Source: Ailanthus altissimus
Lineage: Eukaryota; Streptophyta; Magnoliopsida; Sapindales; Simaroubaceae
Assembly: GCA_946807835.1 (NCBI GenBank)
Contig: OX327683.1
Span: 30,811,001-30,875,000 of the forward strand
DNA: 64,000 nucleotides
Direction of reading: 5' to 3'
Below, piece by piece: positions 51,772 through 64,000 of this stretch. The first letter of the stretch is position 1. Each line of letters begins with the position of its first letter. The notes below the pieces were generated by a model. That model did no database searches, was not told where the DNA came from, and saw only the letters and a list, made by a program, of their open reading frames with translations. The position numbers and the translations under genes are program-made.

Positions 51772-54700
51772 AAAAGTTAAGCGTGGGAGACCACGAAAGG
51801 TGCATCAGATTGATGAATACTGTGAGCAGGGAAGGAAAAAGGTGAAAAGTAAGTGTGATAGACCTCAGAGTAAGGCACAGGAAAATTATGAATCTGATGG
51901 TGAGGGAAGTAAGATGTTGAGAAGTAGGCTTGGGAGACCCTTTCAGGATGGATCTGATGATGCAGGAAGAAAGAGGCTGAAAAAGAAGCGTGGGAGACCC
52001 CCAAAGGTGCAGGGGAGCAATGGGGTTCTGAAGGGGAAAAAGGTAAATGGGTTTGGAAAAAGCAGAATGGATGCATTGAGAGATGGTTTGAAGTCACATA
52101 TGCCAACTTATAGTTCATCACAGGAAAAGAGAAACACTGGGAAAGAGTCGGAGGCTATGTCGAGGTTGACATTAAAGCATGAGAATCTGAATGAGGAGAA
52201 AGGTGTTGAAACTAAGCAGGTGGAAACATTGCCTAGGAATAAAGCAAAACAGTTGCTGAGAGATAGAATAGTGGAACTTCTTTTGGGTGCAGGTTGGAGG
52301 ATTGAATATCGGCCCAGGAATGGTAAAGAATACAATGATGCAGTATATGTTAATCCTGATGGAAGAACTCACTGGTCAGTTACCTTAGCTTACAGGGTGC
52401 TTAAACAGCATTATGAAGAGGGAGGTAGCAATTATGATACCAGTAAGATTGGTTTCACATTTACTCCAATACCGGAGGATGAGCTCAATATGCTTAAGAA
52501 AGTAATGAATAAGACCAGGTCAGATAAGCTTAAGAAGAAGAAAGGCAAGGATATGGGTACAGATGATGAAATAGTTACCAAAAAGAAAAAGAACAAAGGA
52601 AAAGTTAATTCTACGGCAAATCCGAATAGTAAATCGCTGAAAAGGGGAATGAAAGAAAAACCTTCACTTAGTGAACGCTGTAATTCAGTTGGTACATCAC
52701 ACAAGGGAATGCCTGTACCAGCCAGGAAACGTAAGCTACAAAAAACACAAAATAGAAAGTGGTGTGCTCTGTTGGTTCGCAACTCTGTGGAGGGGCCAGG
52801 GTCTGATGGTGACGGCTTTGTAGCATATGATGGTAAGCGAACTGTTCTTGCCTGGTTGATTGATACAGGCACCGTGCCACTTAATGGAAAAGTGCAGTAT
52901 TGGAATCAGAGAAAGACGCGAGTAATGCTCCAGGGTCAGATTACAAGAGATGGCATACTTTGTGACTGTTGTGGTGAAATCTTAACTATTTCAAAATTTG
53001 AGGCTCATTCAAAAAGCAAACTCTGCCATCCATTTCAAAATCTTTGTTTAGAGTCTGGAAGTTCCCTCTTGCAATGCATTCTAGATTCATGGAATAAACA
53101 AGAGGAGTCTAAATGTAAGGGGTTCCACTTTGTCGATTTTGGTGGTGAAGATCCAAATGATGATACTTGTGGTATCTGCGGGGATGGGGGAGACCTGATC
53201 TGTTGTGATGGTTGTCCATCAACATTCCATCAAAGCTGCCTGGATATAAAAGTATGTATACGTCAGCATAAGGATTTATGATATTAAATTTTGTTGCTTT
53301 CTCAATTTATTTCCTTTCACGTGTTAGGATTTGAAGAGCATGGACAGACTTTTTACCTCTTTATTCATTGTTTAACTAAAGATTCTTTTTTTTTGGCTGC
53401 ATTGGCATACTAAGGTGGCCTTGAAGAGTAATAAAATTCTGGCCAAGTTGGTTTTGCAAATCCAAAACATTTGGGACGTGAACACCTCTCTAATTGTTCT
53501 TTTTTTAAAAAATATTTAATTGATGTGATATTCAGGTCTAGAACCCGTTGTTTGGGGTGCATAAATTGTGTGTGGGCTTGTTTGGGTTTATAAATCAAAA
53601 TGGTACTAACTTTTCTTTTTTGTTTGCTTGTTTTGGATGGCCTTGGTCTCATGCTATGAGACTATCTGATAGTATAAGCAGGAGTAAGTACTGGGTGCTG
53701 GGCATAAGTTATTCGAACAGTTCAATTAGAATGACATCATGATTATAAATTTGAGCATTTCTGTTCTCTTGTTATATGTAGTAATAAGCTTTATCTAGGT
53801 TTAATTTAGCTTATTAGTATTCTGCTCTCATTTTTGTACTGCAGAAATTTCCTTCTGGAAAGTGGCATTGTGTATATTGTACATGCAAATTTTGTGGGAG
53901 AGTTGATGAAAATACATGCCATATGGCTGATGACGACGACGACGACTCTGCTATATCAATTTTACAGATATGCAGTTTGTGCGAGGAGAAATGTATTCAC
54001 TCAATCTTTTTAATAACTTTTTTTTTGAAGTTGCCCATCGGGTTATATATTTCTTTGTTCTATTATTATGTTCTCTTTTGTTATCTGTTTTTTCGAATTC
54101 GGGTACGATTGACCCAAAACTAAAACAGCTTTGTTCTGTTGTAGATCATCAATCATGTAGTCTGGCAGAGGATGCTGTAAATTATGAATCGAGTAGTTTG
54201 TCCTTCTGTGGAAATAAATGTCGGGAGGTAATATTTTTGCTAACAAAGTAATGTTATTGCTTGAAATTTGTATTGTTGTGCTGTATCTTTTAAATGAAGT
54301 TTGATTCCATTATTAGGATTGGTTGGCAGCTACTTTAGATAACTTCAAAGTTGGTGGAGGTTGAGATTATTATTGATCTATTTTGGGCGAATTAGCAGAA
54401 AAAGAAAAGGGCATTCTGGTACTGAGACTGCAACTCTGTATAATTGCTATTGTTAAGAGTTCCAAACTGAAGAGAGTTTGAATCCTGTACATCCAAGTTT
54501 TTGCTGTTGATGTGTAACTTTAAGCACATATTTAGCAATTTAACATTTTTGTTATGTTAATATTCAGTTTGATAATTGTTGGGCTAACTACAGGGTAAAT
54601 GAATGCCTGATCTAGTGAAACATTCATTTTCCCTTATCTATCTGGTTTACCAGATAAGCCTGTAGTTATAGAGCTTAAGTATTGGTCGAATGTTCATTTA

Positions 54701-55464
54701 GTGATGAGTGCATAAAGTCTTTTGAATTTTATATGAGACTTTGGAATGCATCTCCCTGGTACCATGGATAGAATATTTATGTTATTGAGGAGGTTTAGCC
54801 GGTGTAGAGATCTTGAATCAATTGTCTGCACTGGAACTGAAGAAGAAAAAAGTGTGATTGTTTAGATATGGTCTTTGTTGAGTGCGGTTGCGTACACTAA
54901 AATCATTTTGTGTCTTCTACAGAAATTATGGTTTTCATTTTAGAGAAATAAATTATTCTTTTTGAGAGAATTTCTAACTCTATTTCTATTTCCATTTTTG
55001 TGGAGTTGATTAAATGTTTTTACTCGCCAGATATTTGAGAGACTACAGATGATTCTTGGGGTTAAACATGAGCTAGAAGAAGGATATACTTGGAGTCTCA
55101 TCCATCGGTCTGATGTTGGCCCAGATTTTGTTCTCAGTGATGCGCGTCAGAATGTTGAATGTAATGCCAAGCTTGCTGTTGCACTATTTGTCATGGATGA
55201 ATGCTTTTTGCCACTTCCTGACCACAGGAGTGGGATCAATCTGATTCATAATATTGTCTACAATTTTGGGTATGCACAATATTACAGTATGTTTGCATGC
55301 AGTAGAAACTGATCAAACTGCAATTTATATCATCTTCATTTTGAATAAAAATGAGTTTGGAAGGTTTTGTTGACTGTACATTATTTGTGAATCAATTTTA
55401 AATGCTTTCTTTAATGTATGTGATAGATGCATGCTGCCGGTATGGTGGTTGTTGGAATAAGGAA

Positions 55465-55504
<40 letters not shown>

Positions 55505-58466
55505 CATTGACCTTGTTGTAATACTTATTAAATCTCTTTGATTTTGGGTGATTGCTGTTGGAGTCACAAACTCAAACATAAAAGAGACTTGTAAAACTTG
55601 GTTGAGATTTAGTTTATGCTACTTTCACTACATTGAGTCTTAGTGCAATTGGTTTTGCTGATGCTTTTGCTGAATTGTCATATGTGATTTTTATGTTTTC
55701 TGTTGCAGAAAGTTTGTAATCCTTTACTGTTCTGGCATTGACCTCTTTAATTTGTTCTGCTTGTGTTGAGACAAACACCCTGCAGTTGGTTTGTATGTTT
55801 AGCTTGATTATTAGCATTTAATAAAATCATAATTGTTACTGATTTTTGTTGGACTATTCATTTTCTTTTCAGGTCAAACTTTAAGCGTCTGAATTATCGT
55901 GGTTTTTTTACGGCAATTCTGGAGAGGGATGATGAAATTGTCTCTGCAGCATCCATTAGGTATGTCCGCCAAAGTACCATGCTTTTTTTTATTGCTTCTT
56001 GACAGTTCATTGGTGCTTAATTCTTGTCTTAGTTCGTATGTTGAAATAATTTTGATATCAGACTGCAAGGAGTGAATATATACTTTGATCGTTAGTTAAT
56101 GCTAAAAGTATATAAAGGATGATTATATAATTACCTTTTAGACAGATTGGACCTGATTTTTCTTCTGATATATTCAATGTCACTTTGAGCATTATCAAGG
56201 CAATCCTGCCTTTTGTATTGTCTATCAGTTGGTGTTTTTGACATTAATGCTGAGAATATAAAGTTTTCATTCTTTCATCTAAGTGAACCATGACTAAAGT
56301 GTATTTGGTTTATAGTACAATTAATTTGAATTTATGGTTGCACTTCTATTTTTGCCTTTGCATGAAGTTGATTTTAGTGGTAATTTTAAGCTTAGATTGG
56401 CTTCCGGGTGTGTCCTTAAACCAATTGTGCATGTTTTTGCTTGTCACAAGAGCTATAAATGCTGACTATTTTATCATTTATTTTTTGGACAAATAGGATC
56501 CATGGGAAGGAATTAGCAGAGATGCCATTTATTGGGACCCGTCACATGTATAGGCGTCAAGGAATGTGCCGTCGGCTTCTAATTGGAATTGAATCTGTAT
56601 GTGATCTTTGATGCTTCTTGTGTGCTTTTGAATGCAGATTAATAACAGGATTGAATTTATTAATTCCTTACCGTTTCACATTGGAATATATTTTTTGGAT
56701 CTGCTTAGGATGGTTATTAACTAATTAATTTTATTTTTGTTTGTTTTCTGGTTTGTGGAAGCAATCTAAGAGTATAATTATTCTTCAATTTGATTCATGA
56801 GAAGTATATCTTGTTATTTGATTCTTGGGTTTGTGAAATAGCTGTTTGGGTTATTTCTTGAAGTGTTCTATACTAAGATACAAGCAGATATCTATCTAAA
56901 TATGTAAAAGTGTGCAGTCTTATTTTGTCTACGTTTGTGGCTATTCACAGATTTTTATCTATTTTGTGGAAACTTTCACTTTTGCATGGATTTATTGATT
57001 GTAGACTTGCTGTTTCTCTTGCTTTCACTTTTTGGACCTATTGTCAGGCTCTATACTCCTTAAACGTTGAAAAATTGGTCATACCTGCAATCTCTGAACT
57101 CAGAGAAACATGGACCTCAGTTTTTGGTTTCAAGCCCCTTGAAGTATCAAGCAAGCAAAAAATGAGGAACACGAGTCTATTGGTGTTCCCTGGTGTGGAT
57201 TTGTTGCAGAAACCAACATTGAAGAATCAGTTTGCTGAGGCAAATATGATTTCTGTCACAGGTATTCAATCAAGGAACTAATGCACATAGGCATATAAAC
57301 TCCCAGATATAATTGTATTTTATATATCAGTTTAATCTTGTGCATTAACATTTTACACCACATGTTTTGTAGAATCCAGTCAATTTGAAGTTGATGAGGT
57401 GGGAAAAAATTCTGATGAGAAATATTCAAATGGGTTCAATAGAGTCCCTTGTGTTTGTAAGATACATGAAGAAACTGCAGCTCTTGAATCCACATTGCAG
57501 TTTCCTGATGAATCCATACATGATACATCTGGGGTAGCTAGTGAGACTCTCAATTTTCCAGAGTCCACTACTGATGCAAACTGTATTGACCAGTTAGGGG
57601 TGACTGGTGATGACTTTCAGGTGGATGATAAAACTGCCATGAATACTGGTGGTGATGAACAAACTGAAGATGTCGGTGATTCTGGAGGACAAGTTTCTTG
57701 TGTTTTGGGGCTGTCTGTCAAAAGCATGCCTCTGGAGGTTGAAATAGAAAATGGCATTGTGAAGCAGAGCCCCAATTTTTGTGATGAGGCTGCTGCTCAT
57801 GAGTCTGCCAAAATCAGTACTACTGAACATCAGAACTTGAATTTGTTATCAGGATTAAAAGTTTCTAGTGAGAATATTCTCACTCGTGATTCAGAGGTTC
57901 AGATGTTTCGAGGTGTAAAGGTTGTTGAAGATCAAGATCCTAAGCAGGACATAGGGTATACATGTGAGTCTGGGGGAGGGATATGTGAGGCTCATGAAGT
58001 GAGAAGTGACCTTGCCTTTCCCCAGAACATGTTTGTAGCATCAGGTGACATGATGCAGAACTTAACTGAAGGTTGTAGAGCTCATACTGGCAACAATTCC
58101 AGTTGCAGTGCTGATCAAATTTCCTTCTGTCAGGGCAATGGGTTTGATGCACGTAGAAGTCCCAGTTTCCAGCTTTGCATGAGCAGTGGACATTGCTTGT
58201 CAGCAGATGAAACAACTAGTTCTAAGGCCACTATGGTTGATGGCCCTGACCCAGAAGACACGGCTATTTCTCTTGATGGGAATCAAATTCCTGATGGGTT
58301 TCAGATCATCACCAAATCTCCAAAGCACCCTGAATCTGATTCTCAGGTTCACCATGCTGGTGTTACACACTGCAATACTGAATCTTCATGCGACATTAAT
58401 CCCATTTCTGGTGTGGGCTCTTCACTTGCCTCAGGTGGGGTAATTCCTGTTGTAAAGCTGAGGTGA
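49609..58466 (+). CDS. IDM1-like PHD-finger / GNAT histone acetyltransferase family protein
   Basis: Ten coding exons join in frame: 49444-50040, 50318-50926, 51194-53251, 53845-53992, 54145-54227, 55031-55269, 55873-55959, 56497-56596, 57048-57261 and 57373-58466. From the first in-frame ATG (49609) this gives about 1687 aa. AT-hooks (GRP cores) lie near 113, 316 and 518-620, an IDM1-type [20 protein letters not shown] region near 703, and a TOPLESS-binding-like region from WCALLVRN near 870. Then come a complete C4HC3 PHD finger (about 1006-1046), a second PHD-like motif ending CSLCEEKYHQSC, a GNAT domain with RRQGMCRRL (about 1237) and a long Ser/Asp-rich tail. In Arabidopsis IDM1/ROS4 reads unmodified H3 and acetylates it to allow DNA demethylation. 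The start is uncertain; 50324 in the middle exon copy is an alternative (1541 aa). Confidence 0.85.
55469..55502 (+). repeat. (AT)n microsatellite in intron of the IDM1-like gene
   Basis: About 17 TA units in the intron between the GNAT-region exons (55270-55872). Confidence 0.9.
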
Positions 58467-60306
58467 TAATCCTATCTAACCGGGCTAGTTGATTTCATTT
58501 TGTTTGTTCACTGTAGATATTGGGTTTTCTTTTGATGGTGGATAGGTAGGAACGGAGGTTCTGGAGGATTCTTCTAGAGGGCTTAGTTGAGTGACTTTTT
58601 CACTGATTATGTCGGTACAGTTTTTGATGTGATATTGTGGGGGTTGTGAAGGCACGAAGCGGGGGGATATATATCGGGAGAGTAGATAATTCAGAATTTG
58701 TGATTTTGTGGAAGTACAGTTGTAAGTCAATTAGTATTAGCGTAGTCCTAGTGTAGCTATATCTAGATTTACATGCCATTGAGGGTTGTGTAGTTCGGAC
58801 CTCAGTCTCACCCGTGCTCATTGTAAATGGAACATTTCGTTGCAAAAATATGAAAAAGAGCCATTCCTTCTGATGCTTATTTTAGTACATTGAAGTTGTT
58901 ACGTTTACAGCATGCAGTGATCTATGGAAACCAATTTGCCTCATTCATGTGAGATTTTGCCTTGATTTCTACGTCGGAAAGGAATCCATTATGCCGAAGA
59001 GTGGATAATTAAGTAAAATTTATACAATACAGTAATAGCATCAAAATATACAGAAATTAAAGCTAGAGTAATGTTATGCTTTTAAAGTTTGTATTTTATA
59101 TAATATTAAAATTTTATCCAAAAAAAAATTATATTTTAAATAATATGTTAAATAATTATTAAATAGTAAAATAAATATAAAATATAAAATAATTATATTA
59201 TTATATTATTAATTAATAATCTAAAATGTGTAAAATTAATTTTTAAAAATGATTAGACTAATCGTAGCTTTGGTCCACGGAGTTTGGGGTCAGTCCATGC
59301 TGGACAAACCAACCAAACCCAGGCCTACATATAGCCGCTGGCCATCCCCCTTCATCAAACGCAAAAAACTATAAGAACAAAGCTGCCTGACTGCGTCATA
59401 TAAATTGCAAGTCATTTCCCAAGCAACTTCAGTTTCCTGCATGTGAATTACTCAAGATCTTGGTGTGAGATTCCACCATGCATGCATTCTCATCATCACA
59501 TAGTGGGGATTCTATCTCCCGAGAGCCACATGTGCCGTTACATAGAATAACAAAGCTCCCTCTCCAACATATTAATCACACATGCAGACGGGCAGATGAA
59601 GATGATCCCTAACCATCAAGTTGAAAATTTAAAAACCATATTTTCTCAGAAACAAGTCATTATCATTGGCATCTGCTCATCAGTGAATATTGTGAGTGGC
59701 TTATCCCCGATTTTTTGTAGCAAAAATTAATTGACAAAAAAATAAAGGACAAAATCAAGATTCCTTAGTCCTGTCTCTGTTAGCAGTACATTTATTTTTA
59801 TTCATTCTAATTTGGCCTCATTCTAATCCGAATATTGTCAGCAGGCGAGGATTCTTCCCCATCAATTGCAGATAAAACAGTCATTTTTACTTTGTTTATA
59901 TACAACTTTTGGCATCGTACTCTCATCCTAATCCACTAGTAGAAAACAAGTTCTATCCATAGAAGTTATCATTCATAACCCCCCGCCAATGAATAACTTC
60001 CATTAAACAAATTGATAATTTCAAGTATTAGTATTGAGGGCCTTAATTATCTTCCTGGAAACCCTATGGAAAGCTAACGCAATTGAAATGACAATTAGAA
60101 ACTACTGTTAGTGAATTGTTCACAAATTTCCTGCCATCATCTGGCAGACATATACACAACATATATGCATAATGACCGACATACGTACATACATCTTTTT
60201 CTACATTTTTTCTAAGAAAAATTATTACATTAATATAAACCCTCTTTTTCATAGATTTGGTGTGAGCCAAATACAAACCTTGAATATCTTGTATCACCTT
60301 AACTGG
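58467..60306. other. IDM1-like 3' flank and intergenic DNA
   Basis: 58467 to about 58860 is probably 3' UTR. 59080-59240 is AT-rich. 59270-59640 is GC-richer with a TATA-like CATATAAATT (59397-59406) and a 44-codon frame starting ATG at 59478, which I cannot match to anything. No supported gene. Confidence 0.35.
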
Positions 60307-61635
60307 TGTTCAATTAAATTAAATTTATTTAGTAAAGACCTAAATTACTTTTTATTGAGTTAGTTTCGGAGATTTTTATATTAATAATTTTTTTGTAGAA
60401 TTTATCTTAATAAAAGTAGAGTGTAAGTTGTATAAAGATTAAGAATACAAATTTAATAAAGAATTAAATATTACTCACTATATAAAGAGACTAGATGATT
60501 AATAAAAAAAAAAAACTATGATATAAAAACTCTGTGAGAGAACATATAAAAAATAATTATATTACTATTGTATTTTATGTTATAAAATGATAGTAGATTA
60601 TTCTTGCACTAGTGGGTGTAGATCAAATTAAGGTGAATTAGGTTAAATTTCTTTTATTTATTGTGTAATTTATTAATTTTAATGTTTGATGTGCTTCTGC
60701 TATATTTTTTAAATAAGTAATAAGAGTTAAAATATTAACAAGTGATATTAGAACCAAGTTAAAAAGCATTGAGCCAAAGATAAAAGTTAAAGTTCGTGGT
60801 TATATCAAAATCAACATATATGTTAGAGGCAGAGAAAGCAAGAGAAAATTTTAAGAAAGAAAATCAAATTCAAATATATCTTTATAAAAAAAAGACAAAA
60901 AATAAAGTTCAACATATGAAGGAATAGTGTATATGCAGAAGCTATAAAAAAATGGGTTGATTTAGGTTCACGAAGAACTCAAAGTTATTTGGCAACAAAG
61001 TTATTCCAATAATTAAATATCCCAATTGAGTTTTAAAAAAATACTCAATAAGGTGAATCTAACAAGTAACTAGATTAAAAAAAAAAGAAGACAATAGGTG
61101 TATGTAAAAAAAAATTATCTACAAAAATGGTAGGTAGATTGATTTTTATAATTATAGAGTCTTAAGAGAGTATGATATATAACTTTTACAACTAAAAAAA
61201 TTAGAGTTTGGCTTAAGGAAGACCATAAAAAAATTAGATCAAATATTATTTATTGAAGAGATATGAAAATAAATTTAATTTAAGGAAACAATGTTAGATT
61301 AAACTAAACTTATTTTAAAAAAACCTAAATTATCTTATTTAATTTAGTTTAAGAGATTTTTATATTAGTAATTTCTTTATAAAATTTATCTTCTTAAAAG
61401 TAGAATTTATCTGATATAGTAATCATTCACTATATAAAAAAATTAGAGGATAAAAAAATTAAGAAAGAGATTGTATTTTATATTATAAAATTATAATGAA
61501 TTATTTTCTTATTCATAAATGTAATTTTAATTAGAATAAATTGTATAATTTTTTTTTATATAATTTGTTAATTTTGATATTCAATATACTATTACTAAAT
61601 TTTCTAAACAAATAATAAAAACTAAAATACTAACA
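60307..61635 (+). mobile_element. TRIM-like miniature LTR retroelement
   Basis: Two diverged direct repeats act as LTRs: 60307-60740, starting TGTT and ending ATTAACA, and 61292-61635, starting TGTT and ending ACTAACA. Shared blocks include ACCTAAATTA, GAGATTTTTATATTA, AATTTATCTT, CACTATATAAA and TTGTATTTTAT. Right after the first LTR comes AGTGATATTAGAACCAAG, a decayed form of the methionine tRNA primer site (usually GGTATCAGAGCC). The inner 550 bp has no gene, and the total of 1.33 kb fits a TRIM. No target duplication is visible, so it is old. It may instead be a shortened Copia relic. Confidence 0.65.
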
Positions 61636-62469
61636 CAAGTGGGGATACGAAACACATTTTTTTTCTACTTGAATTTGTGAACGTTAAACATTTCCGTCGC
61701 TTTTGTTTTTTCAAAAAGAAAAAAAAAAGTTTTCCATGCTTACGTAGGGTAATTCTTGTCCAGTAATAACCTCTGTAGGTCACCGTTTTAGTACAGGACA
61801 AGTGGATTCTAAGAAAGGACGCTATTCACTTTCTATAACAAAGAGCAACCAGCTGCCATTCACTAATTAACTATTAGTCGATCTGTTCATCATATTATGG
61901 ATGCTTAATCCAATAATTATCTCACTGCTAACAAAGACAGGAGTCTTTGCACCTTTTTGATTATATTAACTCTACATGTGAGAGTGAGACCACTTGTTCT
62001 GAACAGTATCTTGGTATCACACTAACAGATGCCCATCAAAACTTTTCCGACCAGATAATTGTCAAAACTAAAACCAAACAAATATTCATCATTTAATCAA
62101 AATTTTATAAAAATAAATAAACATGCTTTACAAACAAGAAGCCGTCCTATTTGTAAAATCTTCCAAATATGTATATACAATGAGATGAAACAAAGAAGAA
62201 GAAAAGGCTAAAAAACAAACCATTATTTGCTGATAAATTCTTTTTCTTTGGTTTTTTTTTAAAAAAAAATTGCAGATCGATAGCTTTGAAACAAGGGCCA
62301 AGAGAGAGTGTAGAGGATAAGGGGACATAATATAATAGAAGACAAGGGACCAACTTTGTAGTTCCCTACAATATATATCTTGCCAAATTTAATTAAATGT
62401 AACCAAGATTAGACAATAATTTTCTGACAACCGACAACCGATCGATTCTAAACGATATTACATGCAACA
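61636..62469. other. OFP gene 3' flank
   Basis: 61636 to about 61870 is unassigned. The region near 62100-62469 is probably 3' UTR of the ovate family gene on the minus strand. Confidence 0.35.
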
Positions 62470-63237
62470 CTACCCGGAAATCCTACAGCCAGCGTCGGCG
62501 GATAACTCGGGTTCTCGGCGGCGATCCTCCGATTCCGGCGATGGCATGAGACTAACGAGAAGATCAGCAAAAGCGCTGATGATGAACTTGTGCGTACTTT
62601 TGGGATTTAGTGCAAGATAGCACAAGAGAAGCTCATGCAAGTAATCCCAGTTGGCTTTCACGTCAACCAAATCACGTGCCTCCACCATCTCCTGCATGGA
62701 TCTCCTGAAGTCCATGTACGGGTCCGGCGAGTCGGTGGGGACCGCCACACTATCTTGAACACAGCTCGTACAATTCCGCGATGGGATAATTGATCCTTGT
62801 GAAAAGCAGTCCGAAGATTCATTTGGTTGATTCATCACGGGGCTGGTACTATCTGGTGTGCGATCAGAAGAAGATTCTGCGGTGGCAACGGACGGTGTTG
62901 ATTCAATGATGGAGTTGGAGCGACCCGGAGAGGTGAAGAAGAAGCGCTGTGAAGCAACGACGGTGGCGAAGTCGGGTTCGGAGTCGGAATGGGGTTCGGT
63001 GGAGATTGTAGAGGAGGAGTGAGTACGGGGGAGAGATTTGGAAGTAGTGTCAATGGTGTTGTAATCATAAAGAGAGTTGAAATTTTTTATGATGATTGAT
63101 GGAGTGGAAGGAAATTGATGTCTCTGATCATCATCCGGGTTTAGTGGGGCAGGAGATGCTGAGTGAGGGCTTTGTGGGCAAGCGATCTTTGTGAAGCACA
63201 TATGGAGGTTCTTAATCTTTCCCAGTGTGCTTGGCAT
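62470..63237 (-). CDS. Ovate family protein (transcriptional repressor)
   Basis: An intronless gene of 255 aa. The C-terminal ovate domain (PF04844; about 162-230) reads SVAVPTDSPDPYMDFRRSMQ, MVEARDLVDVKANWDYLHELL and ALNPKSTHKFIISAFADLL, the conserved core of the family. The N-terminus is basic and Ser/Pro/Thr-rich, with low-complexity SSSTISTEPHSDSEPDF-like sequence, as usual for OFPs. OFPs are nuclear plant-specific repressors that bind KNOX/BELL (TALE) homeodomain proteins and shape fruit, leaf and vascular growth. The member (OFP13/16/18-like from general look) is not assigned. The start at MPSTLGKIKNLHMCF is plausible; the ATG is 0.1 kb below a TATA-rich block. Confidence 0.92.
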   Translation of the reverse strand: MPSTLGKIKNLHMCFTKIACPQSPHSASPAPLNPDDDQRHQFPSTPSIIIKNFNSLYDYNTIDTTSKSLPRTHSSSTISTEPHSDSEPDFATVVASQRFFFTSPGRSNSIIESTPSVATAESSSDRTPDSTSPVMNQPNESSDCFSQGSIIPSRNCTSCVQDSVAVPTDSPDPYMDFRRSMQEMVEARDLVDVKANWDYLHELLLCYLALNPKSTHKFIISAFADLLVSLMPSPESEDRRREPELSADAGCRISG

Positions 63238-63321
63238 ATTTAAATTTTCTTCCTGTGAAATGTGAATGTGATCTAGAGAGAAATGAAAATATGAGAATGA
63301 AGATTTTGAAGAAGTTCTCTC

Positions 63322-63357
63322 TGTATATATTTATATTTATATTTATATTTATATTTT
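63322..63357 (-). promoter_or_regulatory. TATA-rich (TTTATA)n tract upstream of the OFP gene
   Basis: Repeated TATTTATAT units give, on the gene strand, TATAAATATA, about 90-120 bp before the ATG at 63237. This suits a core TATA box with a leader of about 60-90 bases. It is also a short microsatellite. Confidence 0.45.
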
Positions 63358-64000
63358 ATGTATGTTGTGTTGTGTTGTTACTGCAGATTTATGTACTTTG
63401 GGGTCCAACGGCGACCGGACAGCCGTAAAAGAGACTGCGATCTGTATACTGGACTATTTTGGAATAAGAGTAGCGTAAAGTCAGTCTCACTCTCTGAGTA
63501 AAGGACGTTCATCACACGCTCTAATCATACGGTTAAATGCAGATATGGCTTTGATCAACACACGTTGTGATTGGGTGTTGTTTCTTTTCTTTTTTTTTTT
63601 TGCGGAGAGAAGGATGTTTTGAGTGATGCGAAGGCACAAACCATGTTTTAGGTTCTAAGTAAGCTGCACATGCAAACGGGTGGGAGTATCAGCTTCAGCT
63701 CAGAGGCATTTTTGTGGTTCTGTGATTTAAAAATTATATTTGCAAAATAGTCCCGAATTAATAACTTGATCTATGCCACTTGAGTTTGTTTTCTTCATTT
63801 TTCTTATAGAGTGGTCGTAATCAGTCCACTACGGATCATCCTATAAAAAAGGATAGATCAGATGGTTGTGATTATCTTATCACTAAAACAAGGTCGCTTG
63901 TCTTCTTACTGGATCCCACTACTTGCAATTTATGCCTATACTTACTATATATCAGGTTGCAGAGTGGCATTATAGTCATTTTCGTTCGCCCAAGAATCAT
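63358..64000. other. OFP upstream region
   Basis: This should include upstream promoter DNA. I see no gene and no named motif. Short frames here are not supported. Confidence 0.35.

Noticed and set aside
62835..63068. 77-codon Pro-rich minus-strand frame within OFP
   Set aside because: It is an alternative frame of the OFP Ser/Pro/Thr-rich region.

Overview
This window looks like nuclear DNA of a flowering plant, probably a eudicot of the rosid group. It is AT-rich, with GT-AG introns of about 80 to 800 bp, plant-specific protein families (ovate family, DUF868, SKIP17-type F-box, IDM1-like PHD/GNAT) and plant-type transposon debris. Species cannot be fixed by eye. There are no prokaryotic genes, CRISPR arrays, rRNA genes or intact tRNA genes.

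Layout. 1 to about 10.2 kb is a retrotransposon graveyard: a 2.7-kb solo LTR (target duplication GAGCT) sits inside a second, oppositely oriented LTR-like element, which sits inside an older element with diverged direct repeats. A hAT-like foldback element, a 300-bp tandem duplication and another LTR-like remnant follow. 11.3-18.4 kb carries SKIP17 (12 exons, with a Mutator-type MITE in intron 4) and WDR5B (2 exons), both on +. 20.5-21.9 kb holds a three-exon small membrane protein on -. 24.0-25.9 kb holds remains of an unrecognised coding sequence split by an 835-bp solo LTR (target duplication GACTG). 27.3-28.2 kb is a DUF868 gene (-). 28.2-36.0 kb is mostly unassigned but may hold a small three-exon gene (-). 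36.0-37.6 kb is the intronless NKAP/MAS2 gene (-). 39.6-40.2 kb is a two-exon 60-aa protein gene (+). 40.2-45.4 kb is an AT-rich stretch with one GC-richer block. 45.8-47.8 kb is ribosomal protein eS24 (+). 49.1-58.5 kb is a large IDM1-like PHD-finger/acetyltransferase gene (+) whose N-terminal exon is triplicated in tandem. 60.3-61.6 kb is a TRIM-like element, and 62.5-63.2 kb is an ovate family gene (-).

Function. The genes are independent plant transcription units, not an operon, but several concern chromatin and RNA: WDR5B (COMPASS H3K4 methylation core), the IDM1-like histone acetyltransferase/PHD reader and NKAP/MAS2 (splicing and rRNA-gene regulation). SKIP17, WDR5B, the small membrane protein and MAS2 appear to match the order of the Arabidopsis At4g02740-At4g02720 block, from memory; here the block is stretched by transposon insertions and a DUF868 gene. 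The most interesting item is the exon triplication in the IDM1-like gene, where the apparent ancestral start codon survives only in the middle copy.
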